Made by a program: the position numbers and the translations under genes. Shown piece after piece: positions 1-5,375 of a stretch of DNA of 14,161 bases (position 1 is the first letter of the stretch; each line of letters begins with the position of its first letter). Below the pieces are notes generated by a model. That model had not been told where the DNA came from, ran no database searches, and was given only the letters and a program-made list of their open reading frames with translations. This stretch comes from CAYRGG01 sp964423745 (GTDB lineage: Bacteria; Pseudomonadota; Gammaproteobacteria; Competibacterales; Competibacteraceae), in NCBI GenBank assembly GCA_964423745.1, contig CAYRGG010000086.1:1-14161 (forward strand), in the 5' to 3' direction.

Positions 1-54
1 AGCAGGGGACTCTTAATCCCAAGGTTATAGGTTCGATTCCTATACGGCCCACCA
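1..54 (+). tRNA. tRNA-Lys (anticodon CUU), 3' part; 5' end lies before the window
   Basis: The sequence holds the end of the D-arm, the anticodon arm, the T-arm (TTCGATT at 32-38), the 3' acceptor strand ACGGCCC (44-50), discriminator A51 and encoded CCA (52-54). The seven-base anticodon loop is 10-16 with anticodon CTT at 12-14, so it reads lysine AAG codons. The 5' acceptor strand and D-arm lie outside the window, so the gene being intact is an inference. This tRNA is the integration target of the element that follows: its 3' part from base 7 is repeated exactly at 7188-7236. Confidence 0.93.
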
Positions 55-55
55 A
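7..55 (+). repeat. attL: 49-bp direct repeat in the tRNA-Lys 3' end
   Basis: This copy is identical base for base to 7188-7236. It begins in the anticodon stem (GGACTC...) and ends one base past CCA. Tyrosine recombinases commonly cross over in the anticodon region of such repeats. The flanking bases differ on both sides, which fixes the repeat length at 49 bp. Confidence 0.95.
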
Positions 56-310
56 CTAATCAAAGACTTACCTTCCCTCCCTTACTTTTCTTCTCTGCCA
101 TGGCACGCCCATGGCACACCTTGAAACAACACACAGCCATTAAACCCCACCACTCAATGGGCCGCCTGACTGCTAAGGCAAAAAGCCCCTTTGAGCCCCC
201 TTTTTTTATCTCAACTGTGCCATAAGTGCACCACTACTTAATAGTTTTTCTACTAATTTGAACAATAACAAAAACATAATTCTTTACCTATCATGATTAA
301 TAATCCTTTG
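55..310. other. Left att arm region, noncoding, with candidate integrase arm sites
   Basis: There is no credible gene here. It holds ATGGCAC at 100-106 and 111-117 (11 bp apart, one helical turn) and its inverse GTGCCAT at 218-224. CCTTCCCTCC is at 71-80. ATGGCAC and CCTTCCCTCC both recur next to attR (7064-7070 and 7053-7062). Motifs shared by both att flanks are what integrase or excisionase arm sites would look like. That role is inferred. Confidence 0.45.
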
Positions 311-339
311 TTGTCATTTATCCTGATAAGTTACATAAT
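311..339 (+). promoter_or_regulatory. Promoter of the integrase gene
   Basis: TTGTCA (311-316) and CATAAT (334-339) are separated by 17 bp, each one base from the sigma-70 consensus. Transcription would start near 346, inside the palindrome at 343-355, so a bound repressor would block it. A related palindrome with a two-base centre, TTATC-CT-GATAA (318-329), lies in the spacer. Confidence 0.6.
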
Positions 340-342
340 TAT

Positions 343-355
343 GTTACTGGATAAC
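343..355. promoter_or_regulatory. Candidate operator GTTACTGGATAAC at the int promoter
   Basis: This is a 13-bp near-palindrome, one base off the element-wide consensus GTTAYCSGRTAAC. It overlaps the predicted start of int transcription and ends 22 bp before the int ATG. Confidence 0.55.
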
Positions 356-377
356 AACCCTATAGAAGGATAGCAAT

Positions 378-1427
378 ATGGCAACGATACAAACCCGCAT
401 CACCCAGGATGGCAAAATCTCTTACCGCGTACAGGTACGTCTAAAAGGCCACCCGGCGCAAAGCGCCACCTTTGCCCGCAAAACCGATGCAAAGAAGTGG
501 GCCGCGAAAACAGAGACAGACATCCGTGATGGCCGCCACTTCAAAACCACCGAGGCTAAACGCCACACTGGAGCCGAACTCATAGACCGTTACCGCCGGG
601 AGGTGATGCCCCATAAACGCCCTGGGACGCAAGGCCCGCAAAAGATCCAGCTGGTCTGGTGGGAAAACAGGTTAAAAGACTACCTACTCGCGGATGTTAC
701 GCCATCCCTTATTAGTCAATGCCGGGATGAATTAGCCCGTGACCATGGCAACGCGACGGTAGTGCGCTACCTGGCGGTTCTAAGCCATGCTTTTACGGTG
801 GCCGTGAAAGAGTGGCAATGGGTAGAGAGTAACCCGGTGATCCGTGTTACTAAACCGAGGGAACCCAGGGGACGGGTACGGTTTTTAAGTGATGGCGAGC
901 GGGAACGCCTATTAGCTGCCTGCAAGGCATCCAGTAACCCAGACCTTTACCTTGCAGTGTTTTTAGCCTTGTCCACAGGCGCAAGGCGAGGCGAGTTGAT
1001 GTCCCTCACCTGGGACCAGGTAGACTTTGACCGTGGCGTGATTACCCTCCATGAAACCAAAAACGGCGAGCGTAGAGCACTCCACCTGCAAGGCCACGCC
1101 TTGGAGTTAATGCAAGCGCGTAAATCGGCTCGTTATCTGGTAACGCCGCTAGTGTTTCCATCTCGCAAAAGACCCCTCTCCCCTGTGGATTTAAGACACC
1201 CCTGGGAGGTGGCGTTGAAACAAGCCGATGTTAGGGATTTCCGCTGGCATGACTTAAGACATACCTGTGCAAGTTATCTTGCCATGAGTGACGCATCCCT
1301 AGCGGAGATTGCCGAGGTCTTGGGCCACCGGACTTTGAACATGGTGATGCGCTACACCCACTTGTCCCAGGCTCATACCACTACGGTAGTGGCGAGAATG
1401 AACAAAAAATATCTCGGAAGTTCATGA
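378..1427 (+). CDS. int: Site-specific integrase, tyrosine recombinase family
   Basis: This 349-residue protein catalyses integration and excision at the tRNA-Lys site. Residues 1-60 form an N-terminal arm-binding-like segment, about 60-155 the helical core-binding domain, and 165-349 the catalytic domain. The family's active-site residues are all visible: R203 in TGARRGE, K228 in the TKNG turn, H291 and R294 in HDLRH, H317 in LGHRT, and the nucleophile Y326 in RYTHL. Length is normal and the gene looks intact. The ATG at 378 has AAGGAT upstream and follows a good promoter. It is the first gene inside attL and reads away from the tRNA. Regulation is probably through the palindrome at 343-355. 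One more palindrome (1132-1144) lies inside the gene. Confidence 0.96.
   Translation: MATIQTRITQDGKISYRVQVRLKGHPAQSATFARKTDAKKWAAKTETDIRDGRHFKTTEAKRHTGAELIDRYRREVMPHKRPGTQGPQKIQLVWWENRLKDYLLADVTPSLISQCRDELARDHGNATVVRYLAVLSHAFTVAVKEWQWVESNPVIRVTKPREPRGRVRFLSDGERERLLAACKASSNPDLYLAVFLALSTGARRGELMSLTWDQVDFDRGVITLHETKNGERRALHLQGHALELMQARKSARYLVTPLVFPSRKRPLSPVDLRHPWEVALKQADVRDFRWHDLRHTCASYLAMSDASLAEIAEVLGHRTLNMVMRYTHLSQAHTTTVVARMNKKYLGSS
1132..1144. promoter_or_regulatory. Intragenic palindrome GTTATCTGGTAAC in int
   Basis: This matches GTTAYCSGRTAAC except at the central base. It lies within the integrase coding sequence, so a simple promoter-operator role is unlikely. Confidence 0.35.
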
Positions 1428-1502
1428 TTTTTTTTAATGACTCAATGACTATTGATAGGTTTTGTTGATGAAAATGGCACTCGTAGATACGCGCAGGACC
1501 AC

Positions 1503-1529
1503 ACCGGACAGTACCGGACGATACCGGAC
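1503..1529. repeat. Three ACCGGAC repeats at 10-bp spacing
   Basis: ACCGGAC occurs at 1503-1509, 1513-1519 and 1523-1529, in phase with the DNA helix, between int and the AlpA-like gene. The core CCGGA is shared with the larger cluster at 3726-4028. It looks like a tandem protein-binding site; the protein is unknown. Confidence 0.5.
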
Positions 1530-1563
1530 AGGTAGGAGCCAATGTTTCCTAAATTGCCCTAGG

Positions 1564-1593
1564 TTGATTGTTAAAAAACGTTTCGTGCATAAT
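1564..1593 (+). promoter_or_regulatory. Candidate promoter of the AlpA-like gene
   Basis: TTGATT (1564-1569) and CATAAT (1588-1593) are 18 bp apart, four and five of six consensus bases. The predicted start near 1600 lies inside three 10-bp repeats, which could serve as its operator. Confidence 0.4.
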
Positions 1594-1620
1594 CGCAGAC
1601 GATCGCAGCAGATCACAGCA
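1591..1620. repeat. Three tandem 10-bp repeats, (A/G)ATC(G/A)CAG..
   Basis: AATCGCAGAC, GATCGCAGCA and GATCACAGCA follow each other directly, overlapping the predicted transcription start of the next gene. Helical spacing suggests binding by a regulator, perhaps the AlpA-like product itself. Confidence 0.45.
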
Positions 1621-1648
1621 ATTTGTCAACCATAACGGAGAACTACCT

Positions 1649-1876
1649 ATGGAAACCAATCCCAACACCCGCCTAATCCCTATTCCCAAATGGCCCCACG
1701 ATTGGCCTACGCAGGGTGGATTGCGCCACATGGTGTTTAATCAGAAAACGAACGGTTTTGATTCCGCATTTAAACGGGTAGGACGGCGCGTCCTGATAGA
1801 TGAGGCTGAATTTTTTAAATGCGTGGAACGTGTGAACGAAGGAGGGCGACGGCGAAAAAAACAAAACCCCCGGTAA
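1649..1876 (+). CDS. AlpA/excisionase-like small DNA-binding protein
   Basis: This 75-residue basic protein has the pattern of small helix-turn-helix regulators found beside integrases: a W-P-T-x-x-G-L-R-H helix at about residues 20-30, then G-F-D-x-x-x-x-R-V-G-R-R-V-L-I-D-E at about 38-55, typical of a winged-helix DNA-recognition segment, and a short final helix. Proteins of this type act as excisionases or activate int transcription in tRNA-integrated elements; that role here is inferred. I chose ATG 1649 because GGAG (1637-1640) precedes it. An upstream TTG (1568) is in frame but lies in the promoter and repeat region. Its last codons form the left arm of a terminator, and the C-terminus is rich in Arg and Lys. 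Confidence 0.75.
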   Translation: METNPNTRLIPIPKWPHDWPTQGGLRHMVFNQKTNGFDSAFKRVGRRVLIDEAEFFKCVERVNEGGRRRKKQNPR

Positions 1877-1900
1877 CCAGCCGAGGGTTTTGTTTTCTTG
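1859..1900 (+). terminator. Rho-independent terminator overlapping the AlpA-like gene end
   Basis: The left arm 1859-1873 pairs with 1881-1895 over 15 bp with a single C/A mismatch. The loop is seven bases and includes the stop codon. The right arm ends in GTTT and runs on into TCTT. This separates the AlpA-like gene from the hairpin array. Confidence 0.8.
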
Positions 1901-1920
1901 AAAAAATACTTAAACCGCAT

Positions 1921-2212
1921 CCGCTCCCGCCAGAGAGCGTCTTTACAACCACAACCGCCCCCGCCAGGGCATGTTATGGCATTAACTCCATGAGGAAAAA
2001 ACACAGCCCCATACAGGGCCATCTTTCAACCACAACCGCCCCCAACAGGAGGCAGTCTTTACAACCACAGCCCCATACAGGGCCATCTTTCAACCACAAC
2101 CGCCCCCAACAGGAGGCAGTCTTTACAACCACAGCCCCATACAGGGCCGTCTTAACCACAACCGCCCCCAACAGGAGGCAGTCTTTCAACCACCACAGCC
2201 CCCGCAGGCTGT
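1921..2212. repeat. Array of nine short hairpins with conserved linkers (64-bp tandem repeat)
   Basis: Nine short stems follow one another at about 32-bp spacing. Examples are CGCTC/GAGCG (1922-1939), GCCC/GGGC (1957-1970 and 2006-2019), GCCCCC-AACA-GGAGGC with one C/A mismatch (2038-2053) and ACAGCC/GGCTGT (2195-2212). Seven linkers share TCTTT(A)CAACCAC. From 2003 the pattern becomes a 64-bp tandem repeat (units start at 2003, 2067, 2131), and a fourth begins at 2195. Stem sequence changes while pairing is kept. Indels and the 64-bp period break any reading frame, so this is not coding. Candidate roles are a replication origin, a structured RNA or a protein-binding array. Confidence 0.85.
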
Positions 2213-2377
2213 TATGGTATGCGTTAACGTTGACGATATAAGAGGATTGTCGACAACATCACACGGCTATCCATAGCAGCAATTATCATACGTTACAGCG
2301 GCCAAGTGATCAATACGCTGTATAATAAAAACGTATAATAAAACTGGCGAGGGCATTGAATTTACGAGGAAAAATCA
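2213..2377 (+). promoter_or_regulatory. Upstream region of the ATPase gene with two TATAAT boxes
   Basis: This is an AT-rich leader between the hairpin array and the ATPase gene. TATAAT occurs at 2321-2326 and 2334-2339. I see no matching -35 box at normal spacing for either, so activation by a regulator is possible. GAGGA (2366-2370) is the ribosome-binding site for ATG 2378. Confidence 0.4.
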
Positions 2378-4072
2378 ATGTTCCGCAATGAAAACTATAC
2401 TCAAGCAGATTCGAAACAGCCTGAATGGCCCGATCCTCAACCGTTACCCGATAACCTGCCATCTATCGATGCACTTGCCAAACTATCACCTATTCAATAT
2501 GACCAGCGTCGTAAATCCGTAGCTAAAGAGTTAGGTATTCGTGTTTCTGTTCTGGATCAGCAGGTAACAGCAAAACGGCTATCCGATAACCCGCAAAATT
2601 TAGGCAAACCCAAATCCGGACAACCCGTTAATCTCGATAGCCCGGAACCGTGGCATGAGCCGGTGGACGGAGCCACATTATTAAATGCGCTACAAGATAC
2701 ATTTAAACGGTTTGTGATGCTGCCCCCTGGTGGCTATGAGACGGCTGCATTATGGGTCATGCACACATACTGTTTAGATGCCGCTTATACCTCCCCAATC
2801 ATGGGCATTACGAGCCCGCAGAAACGGTGCGGCAAGACAACCCTTGTAAATATTTTTGCAGCGCTGGCAAAGCGCACTATACCCACCGGCAACATATCAC
2901 CCGCTTCGCTCTATCGTTCAATAGAATGCTGGCAACCCACACTATTAATAGATGAGGCCGACACATTCCTAAAAAACAACGATGAGCTACGAGGTGTCAT
3001 TAACTCGGGCCATACACGCGCAAGTGCATTTATTATTCGTTCGGAGGGCGAGGATCATGAGCCGCGCTGTTTTTCTACGTGGGCGGCAAAAGCCATTGCT
3101 TTGATCGGTAGCCTACCCCCTACATTGCACGATCGTGCTATCGTGATTTGCATGGAACGCAAACCAGTTGACGAAAAACTGGAGCGGTTTCGGCCGGATA
3201 AAATGAGTTTTAGTGATCTGCGCCGCATGGCTGCGCGGTGGGCTATGGATAACATGGACAGGCTAGCGGAGATGGACCCCACTATGTCGGAAAATTTGAA
3301 CGATCGCGCTGCAGATAATTGGCGGCCGCTGGTAGCTATTGCGGATTGTTCCGGAAATGAATGGCCAATGTTAGCTAGACAGGCCATTCAAAACCTAGCT
3401 ACTCATGATGACGAAGATGAAGACGCCAAAGTGCAGCTTCTTTCTGACATCAACACTATTTTTAACGAGAACCGTAGCGTTCAGATTGAAAAAGATGATA
3501 GGCGCATTTGCACACGAGATTTAATTGACGCGCTAGTAGAGATGGAACACCGACCCTGGTCTGAATGGAAAAACGGTTATCCGATAACACCCTATCAAAT
3601 AGCCCGTTTGTTGAAACCATTTAGAATTAAGCCGCGGAAAATCAAGTTTTCAAACACTGCGCTTCAGGGCTACTCGTTAAACGATTTTCAAAATATCTTC
3701 TCTCTCTATATACCCCCCCCTAGATCCGGAACTCCGGAACCATCCAGTAATGACGCGGGATTTGACGCGATTTCAAACCGGAACCGCAAAATGACAGATA
3801 TGGAACTCCGGAACCATCTAGTAATGACGGGCGATTCCAGCGAGTCCAATCCGGAACCGCCACCATTTCAACCTAAAAAACTACCCCCTGAAAACCGGAA
3901 AAACCAAAAAGTTCCGGATCTATCCGGAACGTTCCGTTTCTCGGTTCCGGATAAAACCTCGCGAAAACCCGCACCACTACGCCATAGTTCCGGAGTTCCG
4001 GATCAAAACGCTAAAAATACAGTTCCGGGAAATAATTTTTATGATGAGGACGAAAACACAGAGTATTTTTAG
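2378..4072 (+). CDS. DUF3631-type P-loop ATPase, likely replication protein
   Basis: This 564-residue protein has a Walker A loop at 146-155 (SPQKRCGKTT, Lys153) and a Walker B motif at 188-195 (TLLIDEAD). A likely arginine finger or sensor is R253 in LHDRA. The segment at about 300-430 (RAADNWRPLVAIAD...) matches the DUF3631 domain, common in replication ATPases and primase-helicases of phages and integrative elements. Residues 1-95 are not assigned. Residues about 446-564 are Pro/Asn/Ser-rich, look disordered, and carry the DNA repeat cluster at 3726-4028. Eight Cs (3713-3720) mark the start of that tail. The role in element replication is inferred from domain and context. Two clear palindromes and one degenerate one lie inside. 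The stop overlaps the ribosome-binding site of the next gene, indicating an operon. Confidence 0.85.
   Translation: MFRNENYTQADSKQPEWPDPQPLPDNLPSIDALAKLSPIQYDQRRKSVAKELGIRVSVLDQQVTAKRLSDNPQNLGKPKSGQPVNLDSPEPWHEPVDGATLLNALQDTFKRFVMLPPGGYETAALWVMHTYCLDAAYTSPIMGITSPQKRCGKTTLVNIFAALAKRTIPTGNISPASLYRSIECWQPTLLIDEADTFLKNNDELRGVINSGHTRASAFIIRSEGEDHEPRCFSTWAAKAIALIGSLPPTLHDRAIVICMERKPVDEKLERFRPDKMSFSDLRRMAARWAMDNMDRLAEMDPTMSENLNDRAADNWRPLVAIADCSGNEWPMLARQAIQNLATHDDEDEDAKVQLLSDINTIFNENRSVQIEKDDRRICTRDLIDALVEMEHRPWSEWKNGYPITPYQIARLLKPFRIKPRKIKFSNTALQGYSLNDFQNIFSLYIPPPRSGTPEPSSNDAGFDAISNRNRKMTDMELRNHLVMTGDSSESNPEPPPFQPKKLPPENRKNQKVPDLSGTFRFSVPDKTSRKPAPLRHSSGVPDQNAKNTVPGNNFYDEDENTEYF
2443..2455. promoter_or_regulatory. 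Intragenic palindrome GTTACCCGATAAC
   Basis: Fits the element-wide consensus fully. It lies 65 bp into the ATPase gene, where a bound protein could act as a roadblock. Confidence 0.45.
2578..2590. promoter_or_regulatory. Degenerate palindrome GCTATCCGATAAC
   Basis: One mismatch (second base) to GTTAYCSGRTAAC, inside the ATPase gene. Confidence 0.3.
3576..3588. promoter_or_regulatory. Intragenic perfect palindrome GTTATCCGATAAC
   Basis: Perfect 6+1+6 palindrome inside the ATPase gene, matching the consensus fully. Confidence 0.45.
3726..4028. repeat. CCGGAAC/GTTCCGG cluster in the 3' end of the ATPase gene (candidate origin)
   Basis: Six exact CCGGAAC copies start at 3726, 3734, 3778, 3808, 3851 and 3924. 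Five exact GTTCCGG copies start at 3911, 3944, 3987, 3995 and 4022. Near-copies are at 3895 and 3931. Forward copies fill the left part and inverted ones the right, switching near 3911-3930. The copies fall in different reading frames, so selection seems to act on the DNA. Iterons inside an initiator gene are known from the phage lambda O gene; an origin here is inference. Confidence 0.7.
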
Positions 4073-4083
4073 GAGATTGACGC

Positions 4084-4425
4084 ATGGAAGCGTTACAAAA
4101 AATGCAAGCCGCTGGGTTCCGGCTAGAAGCCATTAGTGGGCAACTTAAGGTAAGCCCAGCCAATAGGCTTAACCCCCGGCAACGGGAATACCTGAAACGC
4201 CACCGGGAGGAATTGTTAGCCGCTCTTGATACACCCCCGGCCACCATCACCCGCGCCATGCTGGAAGCCCGCCACCCTACCCAGGTGGCAGGCTTACCCT
4301 TGGCTGAAGTCTTAGACGATGCTGTACCGGAAGATTACGAGGATTTATGGGACTATGAAATCCTAGAATGTTACGCTCGTGCATTGGCCCACTATTTGGG
4401 GAAGGGGAAGCAGCCGATAAAATAG
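4084..4425 (+). CDS. Small protein with TubC-docking-like N-terminus
   Basis: This 113-residue protein follows the ATPase gene by 11 bp; AGGAG (4073-4077) provides the ribosome-binding site for ATG 4084. The first 48 residues have a short amphipathic helix, a β-hairpin-like stretch (RLEAISGQLKVSP) and a helix ending in R-H-R-E-E-L-L-A-A-L. This resembles the TubC N-terminal docking fold, which also occurs in small mobile-element proteins next to replication genes. The rest (50-113) is acidic and unassigned. It may mediate protein-protein contact with the ATPase or the next protein; this is inference from fold resemblance and operon position. Confidence in the gene is high, in the function low. 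Confidence 0.7.
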   Translation: MEALQKMQAAGFRLEAISGQLKVSPANRLNPRQREYLKRHREELLAALDTPPATITRAMLEARHPTQVAGLPLAEVLDDAVPEDYEDLWDYEILECYARALAHYLGKGKQPIK

Positions 4426-4429
4426 CCCA

Positions 4430-4774
4430 ATGAACGCAAAGACAAAGCCCGTCCGCTGCTTGTACTGCGGGCAGCATTTCCGGCCTAACGATCCGTGGAT
4501 GCAAGTCTGTTGGCCCTGCTGGCATGGATCAAAGACAGGCACAGTCATCCCACCCTGGGAAACCATAGAGCGCCAACAAGCCTGGATTGAACTGCTAACC
4601 CGTGAACTCGACCAAGCCCGGCAAGAAAGAGCCGCCGCCTTACAACGGGTGGAGGAAATACAAGTAAACTTACCGAGGCTCTTACAGCTTTGCCACCCAG
4701 ACCGCCATGAGGGGAGCCGCACGGCTGCGGCTAATGAGATTACAGCCTGGTTATTGTCGTTACGGCAACAGTAA
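4430..4774 (+). CDS. Zinc-ribbon protein with J-domain-like HPD motif
   Basis: This 114-residue protein is of unknown function. Two CxxC pairs (C10/C13 and C27/C30) look like a four-cysteine zinc site. A charged helix at about 46-80 may be a coiled coil. The C-terminus (LLQLCHPDRHEGSRTAAANEITAWL, cited as positions 84-108) carries HPD at 89-91 in the setting of a J-domain loop, which in DnaJ proteins stimulates Hsp70 ATPase activity. A full J-domain is about 70 residues, so this one would be compact or degenerate. The ATG is 4 bp after the previous stop with no strong ribosome-binding site close by (GGGGAAG about 20 bp upstream), so translation is probably coupled. Recruiting the host DnaK to the replication complex is a possible role, as for lambda replication. 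Confidence 0.7.
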   Translation: MNAKTKPVRCLYCGQHFRPNDPWMQVCWPCWHGSKTGTVIPPWETIERQQAWIELLTRELDQARQERAAALQRVEEIQVNLPRLLQLCHPDRHEGSRTAAANEITAWLLSLRQQ

Positions 4775-4782
4775 GGGTAATT

Positions 4783-4795
4783 GTTACCCGATAAC
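4783..4795. promoter_or_regulatory. Palindrome GTTACCCGATAAC after the HPD-protein gene
   Basis: Full consensus match, 9 bp after the stop codon. It overlaps the right arm of the GGGTAA/TTACCC hairpin, so protein binding and RNA folding could compete. Confidence 0.45.
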
Positions 4796-4869
4796 ACACT
4801 AACCTCAGCATAACGCTTGCTTGTAAAGGAAGGCTTTTTTAAAGGGGACGCTGTCCCCTGTGACCCCTG

Positions 4870-5083
4870 GGATATTTCAACACGGGTAATGTAGCAAAGA
4901 GCGGGAGTAAGCCTTGGAACCTAGGAACCTAGAAAAGTAAAGGGCCCGGTTTTCGATCGTAGCCGCGAAACCGAGCCCCATTACCCGTGACGCCATCGCC
5001 GTCCCCGGCTGTACGTATCCCTATTATAGCGAACTATGACAGGTAGTGTTCAATTAAGGCCCATTACCCGTGGTGAAATATCC
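4870..5083. repeat. Segment bounded by a 22-bp inverted repeat
   Basis: The left arm 4870-4891 (GGATATTTCA..CACGGGTAATG) is the reverse complement of the right arm 5062-5083 with one mismatch. A third partial copy, CCCATTACCCGTG, is at 4977-4989 and repeats 5060-5072 directly. No target-site duplication is seen beside the arms, so a transposon-derived MITE is not supported, though not excluded. Confidence 0.65.
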
Positions 5084-5111
5084 TAGCGGGTGAATTGCCG
5101 CTTGCGGCAAG

Positions 5112-5134
5112 AGGGCCGGCAATGAGGCCCTTTT
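5112..5134 (+). terminator. Candidate rho-independent terminator
   Basis: AGGGCC (5112-5117) pairs with GGCCCT (5126-5131) across an eight-base loop, followed by TTTTAAA. It would end transcription coming from the ATPase operon or from an RNA made in the inverted-repeat segment. Confidence 0.45.
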
Positions 5135-5375
5135 AAACAATATAGGCGCGTGTGCGCCATGGCCCCCCCAGGGCCAATGGTGCATAAAGCGCCTTCCTTT
5201 TATAGATAGAGATAGAAAAGCCCCCGCCTGTGAGGGTACGAGGGCCAAAGGGAGGAATTGGAGCCACCATCAAGAAACCCCATTATACGCTTTAACTATT
5301 GCGTTACCAGCAATGTTAGATGCAAACTATTGTCTGTAATGGCTGTTTGTGCAGACCACTATCAGGGATTAACAG

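Larger units (their letters stand above)
4775..5375. other. 0.6-kb noncoding region dense in hairpins and inverted repeats
   Basis: I find no credible gene on either strand. It contains hairpins GGGTAA/TTACCC (4775-4789), GGGGAC/GTCCCC (4844-4858), a long imperfect stem (4942-4979), TTGCCGC/GCGGCAA (5095-5110), a terminator (5112-5134), GGCGC/GCGCC (5145-5158) and a nine-pair stem with one bulge (5157-5180). A 22-bp inverted repeat spans 4870-5083. GGAACCTA is repeated at 4916-4931. The last 150 bp are plainer and lead to the ribosome-binding site of the DUF5681 gene. It could be an origin, a packaging site or a structured RNA locus. Confidence 0.6.

Noticed and set aside
1474..1641. Small + strand ORF (55 codons, MALVDTRRTT...) after int
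   Set aside because: It has no ribosome-binding site, runs through two tandem repeat sets and a promoter, and has an Arg-rich composition typical of noncoding translation.
1568..1648. TTG at 1568 as start of the AlpA-like gene
   Set aside because: It lies within the predicted -35 box and would translate the 10-bp repeats. ATG 1649 has a proper ribosome-binding site and fits the family's N-terminus.
1974..2189. 71-residue - strand ORF with a repeat-like protein (GAVVVK...)
   Set aside because: It is only the reverse translation of the hairpin array, with no ribosome-binding site and frame shifts between units.
1921..2212. CRISPR array
   Set aside because: The conserved parts are short linkers between hairpins, the units repeat as whole 64-bp blocks including the would-be spacers, and there is no cas gene.
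1819..2241. 140-residue + strand ORF through the hairpin array
   Set aside because: It overlaps the AlpA-like gene in another frame, runs through a terminator and consists mostly of translated DNA repeats (TTTAPNRRQS). The 64-bp period does not keep frame.
4844..4858. GGGGAC/GTCCCC hairpin as a terminator
   Set aside because: There is no T run after it on either strand. It is kept only as part of the structured noncoding region.
5054..5248. 64-residue - strand ORF
   Set aside because: It covers several strong hairpins, shows no recognisable domain and has no ribosome-binding site.
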